From a bacterium (lineage in GTDB: Bacteria; Zhuqueibacterota; Zhuqueibacteria; Zhuqueibacterales; Geothermadaptataceae), in contig JAJRYV010000076.1 of NCBI GenBank assembly GCA_024275575.1, positions 1-64,000 of the forward strand: a stretch of 64,000 nt of DNA, read 5' to 3'. Shown here piece after piece: positions 39,890 to 48,312 of the stretch. The notes under the pieces were generated by a model. The model did no database searches, was not told the DNA's origin, and was given only the letters and a program-made list of their open reading frames with translations. The translations under genes were made by a program, and so were the position numbers. Positions within the stretch are counted from its first letter, which is position 1. Each line of letters starts with the position of its first letter.

Positions 39890-41074
39890 ATGAAAACATC
39901 TGTATTTGCAAATAAAATTGAAGGCTCCAAAACCCTTGCGGTAACAGCCCGGGTTGCCGAGCTTCGCCGTGAGGGAAAACCGATAATCGGCCTCGGAGCG
40001 GGGGAGCCCGACTTCGCTACGCCGGAAATGATTTGCGAGGCAGCTAAAAAAGCAATCGACGCCGGTTACACAAAGTATACTGCTAATGCGGGTATTCTGG
40101 AATTGCGCGAAAAAATCGCAGTCTACCTGCAAAAATTCGGCAGCCGATTCACCTCTGCCGAAATTGTCGTCAGCAGTGGAGCAAAACAGGCGGTGCTCAA
40201 TGCATTATTCGCCACATGTAACCCGGGTGATGAGGTCATTTTGCCGGCGCCATTTTGGACCAGCTATCCGGAGCAAATCAAAATGGCCGGTGCAGAGGCG
40301 GTGATTTTACCGGCATCAGAAGAAACGGAGTTTAAAATCACACCAGCACAACTCCGCGATGCCATTACAGACAGGACGAAGGTATTGATCTTTAATTCGC
40401 CATCCAACCCGACCGGCGCCGTTTATTCACGTTCTGAAATTGATGAAATCGTCAAAGTTATTGCTGAGTCGGGTATTTATGTCATCAGCGATGAAATCTA
40501 TATTGAGCTGGTTTGGGATAATGTGGAGACCGCCTCCTTGTGCGCTTATCCGGAAATTGCCGGCCAGCTATTGCTCGTCAACGGCTTGTCGAAAGCCTAT
40601 TCGATGACCGGGTGGCGGATTGGCTACCTGGCGGCACAACAACCAGCGATCGGAGCTGTCAATAAAATTCAGAGCCACTATACTTCAAACGCTTGCAGTA
40701 TTTCGCAATACGCTTCGCTCGCAGCATTTGATCTCGACAGCGCTGTTCTCGATCATATGAAAGAGGAATTTACTCACCGCCGGGATTATGTTTATGAACG
40801 ATTTTCAAAGATAGCGGGTATTTCTGTTCCCAAACCACGAGGCGCATTTTATATCTTTCCCAACGTGGCGGCGTTTTTCGGCAAATCGTTCAATGGAACG
40901 ACTCTTCATTCTGCTCTGGCGCTTTCCGGCTTTTTACTCGAGCAGGCGAACGCTGCGGTCGTTCCCGGGGAAGCATTCGGTGCGCCTGAAAATATTCGTG
41001 TATCTTATGCAACTTCGATGGAAAATTTACAATCAGCCATCGATCAAATAGAAAATGCTTTAGGGCTTTTGTGA
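39890..41074 (+). CDS. Class I pyridoxal-phosphate aminotransferase (aspartate aminotransferase-like)
   Basis: This 394-residue enzyme resembles the aspartate aminotransferase Ib group, which moves amino groups between aspartate or aromatic amino acids and 2-oxoglutarate. Seen are GLGAGEPDFATPE, YTKYTANAGI, FNSPSNPTGAVYS, ISDEIYIELVW and the cofactor lysine Lys235 in NGLSKAYSMTGWRIGY, and the C-terminal substrate arginine in NIRVSYATS. The exact substrate cannot be fixed from sequence. Confidence 0.92.
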   Translation: MKTSVFANKIEGSKTLAVTARVAELRREGKPIIGLGAGEPDFATPEMICEAAKKAIDAGYTKYTANAGILELREKIAVYLQKFGSRFTSAEIVVSSGAKQAVLNALFATCNPGDEVILPAPFWTSYPEQIKMAGAEAVILPASEETEFKITPAQLRDAITDRTKVLIFNSPSNPTGAVYSRSEIDEIVKVIAESGIYVISDEIYIELVWDNVETASLCAYPEIAGQLLLVNGLSKAYSMTGWRIGYLAAQQPAIGAVNKIQSHYTSNACSISQYASLAAFDLDSAVLDHMKEEFTHRRDYVYERFSKIAGISVPKPRGAFYIFPNVAAFFGKSFNGTTLHSALALSGFLLEQANAAVVPGEAFGAPENIRVSYATSMENLQSAIDQIENALGLL

Positions 41075-41114
41075 TGATCACTTTATTGAAGTAAGAGTTT
41101 AATGGGAGAATTTT

Positions 41115-41372
41115 ATGCCGACATATGAATATAAATGCAATGATTGCGGCTTTTTCTTTGAAGAATTTCAAAGCATCGTTTCAGCGCCGTTGGAAATCTG
41201 TCCCCAGTGTCACGGGCGGATCAAACGTATGATCGCCGGAGGAGTGGGGCTTATATTTAAAGGAAATGGTTTTTACCTGACAGATTATAAAAACAAAAAA
41301 AACGGCGGTGACGCTGTAAAACCGGCAGAGAAAAAAGATACAGTGTCCAAACCGAAGAAAACAGAAAAATAA
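41115..41372 (+). CDS. FmdB-family zinc ribbon protein
   Basis: This 85-residue protein begins MPTYEYKCNDCGFFFEEFQS and has a second knuckle CPQCHG, giving a four-cysteine zinc ribbon of the FmdB family. The C-terminus is lysine-rich and disordered. The family was named from a putative regulator of formamidase genes; the general function is unknown. Confidence 0.88.
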   Translation: MPTYEYKCNDCGFFFEEFQSIVSAPLEICPQCHGRIKRMIAGGVGLIFKGNGFYLTDYKNKKNGGDAVKPAEKKDTVSKPKKTEK

Positions 41373-41411
41373 TTCGCCATTGGACAATAACAGGCACCTT
41401 GGGAGAACACC

Positions 41412-42539
41412 ATGCAGAACTTGGGTTTGAATAGTGATATCAATCTGGGAAATCAACGCCTTCATGTTCAGACCAGCTTTTCTGATGCAGGATCATCGAT
41501 TACGGCAAATGTGTTTGACAGCGGGCGCGTTGTCGAGTCGCACGAAATAAAAATCACCTCCGGTTCAGATGTCGATGTCATCGAAACCCGGATAAAAAAA
41601 TTGCATCAGAAGGTCGTCGCAGATATTGAATTGCTGTTTTACATCGGCGAAAAGGTGCAGCAAGTGAAACATCCGGTTTCCTGCAACAAGATAGGCCTGG
41701 TTTTGCTGCATAAAGGATTTGTGGAGCATGCTATTAAATACTTTGAACTGGCAACATCTGTCGATTCGAAGTTTGGCGAAGCCTATAATAACCTCGGCGT
41801 CTGTTATCTCGAGCTGCTTGATTTGCGCAAGGCGGAGGAAATATTTCGCCACGGTCTGGAAATGGCACAGGGTTTTGCCGATTTGCATTTGAACCTCGGC
41901 CGTGTTCACCTTGAAAAAAATGCCTGGGCCGAAGCTGTGCGTACAATCGATGCCGCACTGGAACTCAACGAGTCCTATTTTGAGGCGAATTATTATATGG
42001 CGCTGGCCTTGCTCAAATCACTTGCCGGGAAAAGCGATACGACGCAACTACCGCCTGCGAGCATCCGTGTCAAAAGAGTGTTCGAATATATGAGCCGGGC
42101 AGCCGATATCTTTAAACCTTTCGCAACCGATAAATATCATACGGCGACTGCATTGGTTGACGAAGCAAAATTTGATGAGGCTATCTCTGCTTTTGAAGCC
42201 TGTTTTGCCGAAACTAATAAACGCATGGACTTAACTTTTGAACATGAGTTCTTTTTGAAGTTCATGTACGGTGGAAAAGGAAAGGATAACCAGTTTATCG
42301 GTGGTTATGTCGAACGGTTAAAATCCTCGATTGAAGATTATCCAAAGTATGCCGACCTGCACAACAGCCTGGGCATCGCCTATTTAATTATGTGCCGGAA
42401 TTTGTTTTTAAAAGCATTGGATGAATTTCGCAAGGCGCTGGCTATCAACCCCAGATTTAAGCGGGCTGAAAAAAACCTGAAATTAGCAGAAAATGATGGA
42501 AAGGGATTTTTGATTTTATTACGGGCGATTCTCAAATAA
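41412..42539 (+). CDS. TPR-repeat protein
   Basis: This 375-residue protein has no signal peptide, so it is probably cytoplasmic. After an N-terminal domain of about 90 residues (LGNQRLHVQTSFSDAGSSIT) come several TPRs: FVEHAIKYFELATSVDSKFG, AYNNLGVCYLELLDLRKAEE, DLHLNLGRVHLEKNAWAEAV and, near the end, FLKALDEFRKALAINPRFKR. Tetratricopeptide arrays bind other proteins. It is the last gene before the long gap that leads to the giant surface protein; a functional link is possible but not shown. Confidence 0.75.
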   Translation: MQNLGLNSDINLGNQRLHVQTSFSDAGSSITANVFDSGRVVESHEIKITSGSDVDVIETRIKKLHQKVVADIELLFYIGEKVQQVKHPVSCNKIGLVLLHKGFVEHAIKYFELATSVDSKFGEAYNNLGVCYLELLDLRKAEEIFRHGLEMAQGFADLHLNLGRVHLEKNAWAEAVRTIDAALELNESYFEANYYMALALLKSLAGKSDTTQLPPASIRVKRVFEYMSRAADIFKPFATDKYHTATALVDEAKFDEAISAFEACFAETNKRMDLTFEHEFFLKFMYGGKGKDNQFIGGYVERLKSSIEDYPKYADLHNSLGIAYLIMCRNLFLKALDEFRKALAINPRFKRAEKNLKLAENDGKGFLILLRAILK

Positions 42540-43023
42540 CACAGGTTCTGTTTGATATTAAAACAGGGTGTTCCAGGTTTGATACAATTATCGCCCGCTT
42601 CCTGCATTTTAAGTCCGATCAAAAGTTGTCATAAACCTCAGACTTACCTTAAAAAGACCGATTTGGTCTCTTCTTTTATTATTAGTTTATTTCCGAAAAC
42701 TGGTATGCTTCTTGCTGATAGTTGCAAGTTGAAACAAAAACTTAAATAGCCAATTTGGCAACTTAAGCGTAAATTTAAACGAAAAACCGCTAAATTTTAA
42801 GCGGATTACGAATACGTAATCTGGTTGATAGAGAAAATTCAACGACATGTTTTTTTGATTTATAAAGCGTTAATTATTATTTATCTAAAATTGATTTTTG
42901 TACGATAATTAAAACAATGATCTGCAAATGATCGTTTGAGGGAAAATGCAAATCTCGAGTGTGTTGAGTTGAATTCTTCACGATAGATTTTCCTCAGGTT
43001 CCGTCCCAAAAACTTTAAACCGC
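42540..43023. other. 484-bp AT-rich gap and leader before the giant surface-protein gene
   Basis: No convincing gene is present; a 65-codon frame at 42552-42749 has no family look. The gap holds a terminator-like hairpin near 42652-42680. Two back-to-back hairpins follow: CCGCT/AGCGG at 42787-42804, and GATTACG/CGTAATC with loop AATA at 42804-42821. The rest is AT-rich. Promoter boxes are not clear. The length suggests a long 5' leader or a regulatory region for the 43024 operon. Confidence 0.5.
42652..42680 (+). terminator. Probable terminator after the TPR gene
   Basis: Stem AGACC (42655-42659), loop GATTT, stem GGTCT (42665-42669), then CTTCTTTTATT. The stem is short but the T-rich tail fits. 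Confidence 0.45.
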
Positions 43024-46000
43024 ATGGAAAGCAACTCGGTTAAAATGAAAATCACAACAGGAATGAAAATTGTAGCATGGATTGCTATATTCACTTCAAC
43101 TGCTTTTGCCAATCCTGCCCCGCGATTTACGGCATTCTCCGCGACGTCATCAACGCTGGTCGCCGGTAAAACAGCAAACTATACGATCACTTTTACACCA
43201 AGTACAGTCGTTACAAAAAATGCGCAATTCACCGTCAATTTTCCGGCGAGATTTGACCTGACGGGAGTGAATAGCGGCGCAATTCTGAATGGCGGCATTG
43301 ATGGTACTATTTCAGTTACCAATCACCCTGGTGCCGATAGTGCGAATTATGTCATCATTACTCGAAATAATGATGGCACATCTCCCTTGCTCGGTACGGA
43401 ACTTCAACTGCGGTTTGATGGCGTCGTCAACACTGATTCAACCGGAGACTTTACTCTGACGATCAGGTACTCCGGTTCTGGTGAAACACCGAGCAATACA
43501 ACCGTCACAATCACACCGGATGTGCTCGATCATTTTATCGTGACCAATACTGCGGACGGCAATGTTGCGACGCAAACTGCCGGCACCGATTTTTCTATTA
43601 AAATCACGGCAAAAGATCAGTACGAAAACACCGTGACGAGCGCTACCAACAGCTTGACGCTCTCCGATAATACCGCAACATTGACACCGACATCAGCCAC
43701 GCTGGCAAGTGGAACGGTTACGGTGAACAATGCCAATATCACCAAAACCGGCGCTGCAGTCAACATCACCGCGACCAGCGGTGCGATTACCGGCACTTCG
43801 AACAATTTTACCATCGATCCCGGTGCTCTCAATTATTTTACAATTACCGACACTTTTGATGCCGGCATCGGCAACCAGACAGCGGCCTCCGCATTTACGA
43901 TTAAACTCACGGCTTTCGATCAATTTGACAACACAAAAACAGATTACACCGGTTCACCGGCGCTTACGGTCAACAAGGGGGATATATCCCCTGCTTCAGC
44001 GGTATTTTCGGCAAATGGCACAGTAAATGTTAGCACAACGATTAATACAGCCAACACCGGCGTGACGATCATCGCCACGGATGGTGCTGTTGCCGATACT
44101 TCAAATGCGTTTGATGTCGTTGTTGGTGCTATTGTATCGATCAAAATTCTATCGGATGCTTCAGGAAATACCGCGGTTTTATCCGGGAAATCCGTAACGA
44201 CCGACTCTCTGATCATAGCGCATACAGCAGGTTTTGATGCCGGCGGTAATTATGTTCAGGATGAAATCGCCAGTTGGACTTTGAGTGACACCTCTGTTGG
44301 TGATCTTTCGGTGACCACGGGTGTGTCAACAACTTTTGACCCGCGTAAACCGGGAACGAGTGAATTGCAGGCCAGCCATTCAGCTACAGGAAGCAGTGCC
44401 GGTTCTGGAGATTATACTGTTGCTGTGGGTGCCGTTCAACACGTGAAAATCTTGACAGGCGCTTCCGGTAATACGGCCGAGCAAGGTGATGCAACAGTCG
44501 TTTCGGGAGCGACGTTGACCGTGCATGCAGGTGGTTATGATTCTGATTTTAACTATGTGCAGGATGAAACGGTGAGCTGGAGTGTCACCGGCGGCATTGG
44601 CTCAATTGATACCGGACCGAGCGTGAGTGCTGTTTTTACAGGTTTAACCGTCGGCACGGGGCTCATCAAAGCTGATCATGCTTCTGTCAATGTACTCGAT
44701 ACGTATTCCGGTACGATAACGGTTAGTCTCGGCAGTATCGATCATGTTTTATTACGCACTGCAATCAACGGCGGTGGTCAGGTTTTTACAACATATACCA
44801 TGACGGCAGATGAATCGGTAACGATTTACGCCGCCGGCTACGATGCGCAGGATAATTACATTGGTAACGAGAGTGTGACCTGGTCAGCAGCAAGTGGATC
44901 TTTTTCACCAACAACCGGCGCCACAACGGTGTTTTCTCCGACTGTAACGGGAAATGTGACCGTTGTAGGTACACCAACAACCGGCACAGCCGGTTCGGCG
45001 ATAATAACAGTTAATCCGGGTGTGCCGGCGGGAACCCTTACCCTCACACCGGCGGCCACAACTCTGCCGGCGGATGGTTCATCGGAAACCACCGTGACCT
45101 CGAGTATTATTCAGGACGCCAGCGGAAACAATGTCGGTGCGGGAAAAGAGTTTACCATTTCTTTGAGCAATTCCTCTCTTGGAACGATTTTAAATGATGC
45201 CAATACGAATCTTGTCGGTGTGCAAATCGCTACTGATGCGAGCAGCAAGCTGGTTTTTATTTTTCGTGCCGGCACAATCGGCGGCACAACGAGTATATTT
45301 GCCAGCAGTGTCGATGGGTCGGCGAACGGCAATACGGAAATATCGCTGAGCAGCATGAACATCGTATCGCTTTCCACGGCTTCCTCCACTGTTTCCCGTG
45401 GCCAGCAGGATGCACAAATTACTTTAACGGTTGAAAATAACGGCGCACAGGATATTACAATAAGCTCGGCAAACCCGACATTCACCAGCGCTTCGGATGG
45501 GGTGACACCTTGGACCGGTTTCGAAAATATTACCAGGACCAATCCGGAGATTACCAGCATTCCGGCAAATGGCGGATCAGTAGCCTTGACTTTTAACGTC
45601 GATATTACCAACAGCGCCGCAGTCGACTCGGTCATCGTCGATGGCATCGTAAACGGCACAGCTTCCGGTACTGCTGTTAGTGATTCTGCGGCAGAGAACC
45701 GCGCACCGCGCTGGAATATTCAAAAAAATCCAACTGTTGACGTCGTTTCGGTTGTGGCGGCTGATGCGATCGTTGACCAGGGAACCGCCGGACATATTGT
45801 AAGTGTGACGGTGAACGTTTCCGGTGCTGATGCGGAAACCGCTGACGCTGTTATCGATAATATTAATTTGGTGTTTAAAGACGGCAATACCGATGTCTCA
45901 ACCGGATACATCGTCTCTCCGGTTGCCGGAAACCCGATTGTGATTCCTGGCTCCGGTGGTAATGTGATCCTTGATTATAAAGTGGATATTCTCTCGCAAG

Positions 46001-48312
46001 CCCAAATTGGTGTTATCACTATTGATGCCAAACTCTACGCGCATGATGCCAATTCCGGTTTGCAGGTTTCTGACACCACTGGAGCCGGAGCTGCGGGCAC
46101 ATGGACGGTTGAGAGCTCGGAATCGGTAACGATTGTTTCTGTGACACCGAGCCAGTCAACTGTTTCTGCAGATATGACAAAACAGTGGACGCTCAGTGTT
46201 GTGGTCGATAACAGCAGTTCGAGTACGGTTAATGTAATCAGTCTGGATTTGCGGTTTTTTATCGGTGCTGTAGAGAAGACGAGTGAATATACGATCGTTC
46301 AGCCGACTTTGACGGCCATAGCGCCGCACACCCAGGGTACTTATATTTTTGCCATCGATACAACAGGCTCGAGTACCGGGCTGGTTTCGGTGGATGCTCA
46401 TTTTGTCGGCTCGGATGGCAGTCTGATCGATCTGACTGATGCGAACAGCACGTTTACAGTGCAATCTCCTGCTGTTGTTTCTATTAAAGAAATGATCGTT
46501 CCGGCTTCTGCAACGACGGGTCAAACCCGGCCGTGGCAGGCAAAAGCTGTTTTGCAAAATACAGGTCAGGCAAGCGCTGAAATCCATTTTAATGTCGATT
46601 CAACTTTTTATCTGTTCAGTGATACCAATGGGTATGCGATTGCCAATCCAACCCAACTTGCGGGTGGAAACATGTTTCTTGCAGGAAATTCTGTTGATAC
46701 ACTGACTTTTGTTGTCAATACAACTGGCAGCGTCGTCGGACAACTTGATGTCGGCGCTGTTGTGCGAGGTTATGATAAAAACTCGAATGTGGTTTTCAAA
46801 GATTCTACAACGGCTCTCGAGTTGCAATCGGTGATAATTCAAACACCGGCCACGCTGACGATCGATTCAACTTATATTTCCAGTTTGAATGCACCGTTAG
46901 TAAACCGCTTGCAGAGTTTTCAAATTCGTGTGCGGATTAAAAACGAGGGACAGGAATCATTGGACAGCGTCGTTGTGGCGCTGGCGAGCGATGAACTTGC
47001 CTCGCCATCGGGTTTTGCATCGCAAACGGCAGCGTATACGGTCCCGGGACTGAGTTCGGTTGAAATTCCGGTCGATATTACCGCAGCCGACCGCTCCGGT
47101 TTTGAGACTTTCACAGCTTCGATATACTCGGCAAAAGGATACAATACCGGCACTGCGATTATGTCTTCCGCTGCAATCGATTCCAGCGAACAAGCGACCT
47201 TGCAGACGGCGGCGGCATTGCAGATCGTGCAGGTTGTTTCCTCGAATGCTTCTGTTTTTGCCAACCAGCTCGTACCCTGGACGGTGACGGCAACGGTTAA
47301 AAACAATGGCGAAGCAACAGCACAACTGCGCCCACAGGCGGATGATTTGACTTTCGTCGTCAATTCACTCAACGATACACAAAATTATACAGTGACCGTC
47401 GGCGGAACGGTTGATTTGCCTGGAAACGGTCAGGAAACGGACCTCGTTTATACGATCAATCGCACCGGTATTCAAAGTGGCACGGCCGATATATCGGTTG
47501 ATCTCGGCGCTATTGATGTTAATACCGGTGCGTCGATCGGTGCTGCCGGCAATGTCTCCAAATTGATTGAAGAAAATTCATCGGTACTGATTATAAAAGC
47601 AGAAATTTTGGCGCCTAATGTGGTAAACTGCGAGGGTATTGTAAATACCGGGCAAACATTCACTATTCGGGTTTCAGTTAAAAACAACGGCATTGACGCC
47701 GTGCGTGACGCCGGCGTTCGTTTGCAGAATATGTTTGCCGGTGGTGCATTCACCGAAGTGTCAGCCGTCATCGATACGATTCAACCGAATCAAATTAAAA
47801 CAGTCGATTTTGCTATTGTTGCGGGGATAAACCAAAACGATATTGGCGAGACAGTCGTGGCGCATTTGGATACGGCGACGGTCATTTCCAGCAATAACGG
47901 CGCAAATATTGGTGAGCCGGTGAAAAATGAAGTCAAATTTTATACTCAGGTTCCTGCTGAGCTTGAGGTTACGGCTTCATCGGATTTTATCCATTACCAG
48001 TTGCAAAAATCTCAGGAATTTCGCGTGATGGCAACGGTTGCCAATCGCGGTCAGGCCGCTTTGTCGGGCACAGGGCAGTTGCGCATCGAATTTCCTGCCG
48101 GTTATCAATTTTCACAGGACTCGGTGCAGACAAATAATGTGAATTTTGATATGATTTCACCGGTATTAACATGGCGTCTCATTTCACCCGCAACGAACAG
48201 TAGTTTACCCGGCGGTGATCCGGTGAGTATCAGCTTTCTCGGGACGCCGACCGACGTCAATAGCGGGGTTGCTGCAGCACAGTTTAAGGCCGGTGATACT
48301 TTGTTTTATTAG
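43024..48312 (+). CDS. Giant secreted Ig/CARDB-repeat protein, 5' part ending at an in-frame TAG
   Basis: This 1762-residue piece has a signal peptide (KIVAWIAIFTSTAFA; the start may be ATG 43024, 43045 or 43063). After it come beta-sandwich repeats. Two filamin/invasin-like repeats share FxIKxTAxDQ (from about residue 168). Three Big-like repeats share AGxDxxxNYV near residues 402, 502 and 604, a period of about 100. From about 780 there are many CARDB/DUF11-like repeats of the type VVVDNSSSSTVNV or VRIKNEGQESLDSV. It is rich in Thr, Ser, Val and poor in Cys, as in surface adhesins or stalk proteins. TAG 48310-48312 interrupts the frame, which goes on coding to 50619. Confidence 0.82.
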   Translation: MESNSVKMKITTGMKIVAWIAIFTSTAFANPAPRFTAFSATSSTLVAGKTANYTITFTPSTVVTKNAQFTVNFPARFDLTGVNSGAILNGGIDGTISVTNHPGADSANYVIITRNNDGTSPLLGTELQLRFDGVVNTDSTGDFTLTIRYSGSGETPSNTTVTITPDVLDHFIVTNTADGNVATQTAGTDFSIKITAKDQYENTVTSATNSLTLSDNTATLTPTSATLASGTVTVNNANITKTGAAVNITATSGAITGTSNNFTIDPGALNYFTITDTFDAGIGNQTAASAFTIKLTAFDQFDNTKTDYTGSPALTVNKGDISPASAVFSANGTVNVSTTINTANTGVTIIATDGAVADTSNAFDVVVGAIVSIKILSDASGNTAVLSGKSVTTDSLIIAHTAGFDAGGNYVQDEIASWTLSDTSVGDLSVTTGVSTTFDPRKPGTSELQASHSATGSSAGSGDYTVAVGAVQHVKILTGASGNTAEQGDATVVSGATLTVHAGGYDSDFNYVQDETVSWSVTGGIGSIDTGPSVSAVFTGLTVGTGLIKADHASVNVLDTYSGTITVSLGSIDHVLLRTAINGGGQVFTTYTMTADESVTIYAAGYDAQDNYIGNESVTWSAASGSFSPTTGATTVFSPTVTGNVTVVGTPTTGTAGSAIITVNPGVPAGTLTLTPAATTLPADGSSETTVTSSIIQDASGNNVGAGKEFTISLSNSSLGTILNDANTNLVGVQIATDASSKLVFIFRAGTIGGTTSIFASSVDGSANGNTEISLSSMNIVSLSTASSTVSRGQQDAQITLTVENNGAQDITISSANPTFTSASDGVTPWTGFENITRTNPEITSIPANGGSVALTFNVDITNSAAVDSVIVDGIVNGTASGTAVSDSAAENRAPRWNIQKNPTVDVVSVVAADAIVDQGTAGHIVSVTVNVSGADAETADAVIDNINLVFKDGNTDVSTGYIVSPVAGNPIVIPGSGGNVILDYKVDILSQAQIGVITIDAKLYAHDANSGLQVSDTTGAGAAGTWTVESSESVTIVSVTPSQSTVSADMTKQWTLSVVVDNSSSSTVNVISLDLRFFIGAVEKTSEYTIVQPTLTAIAPHTQGTYIFAIDTTGSSTGLVSVDAHFVGSDGSLIDLTDANSTFTVQSPAVVSIKEMIVPASATTGQTRPWQAKAVLQNTGQASAEIHFNVDSTFYLFSDTNGYAIANPTQLAGGNMFLAGNSVDTLTFVVNTTGSVVGQLDVGAVVRGYDKNSNVVFKDSTTALELQSVIIQTPATLTIDSTYISSLNAPLVNRLQSFQIRVRIKNEGQESLDSVVVALASDELASPSGFASQTAAYTVPGLSSVEIPVDITAADRSGFETFTASIYSAKGYNTGTAIMSSAAIDSSEQATLQTAAALQIVQVVSSNASVFANQLVPWTVTATVKNNGEATAQLRPQADDLTFVVNSLNDTQNYTVTVGGTVDLPGNGQETDLVYTINRTGIQSGTADISVDLGAIDVNTGASIGAAGNVSKLIEENSSVLIIKAEILAPNVVNCEGIVNTGQTFTIRVSVKNNGIDAVRDAGVRLQNMFAGGAFTEVSAVIDTIQPNQIKTVDFAIVAGINQNDIGETVVAHLDTATVISSNNGANIGEPVKNEVKFYTQVPAELEVTASSDFIHYQLQKSQEFRVMATVANRGQAALSGTGQLRIEFPAGYQFSQDSVQTNNVNFDMISPVLTWRLISPATNSSLPGGDPVSISFLGTPTDVNSGVAAAQFKAGDTLFY

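Noticed and set aside
42552-42749. 65-codon open frame in the gap before the giant gene
   Set aside because: No ribosome site, no family resemblance, and it contains the terminator-like hairpin at 42652-42680.
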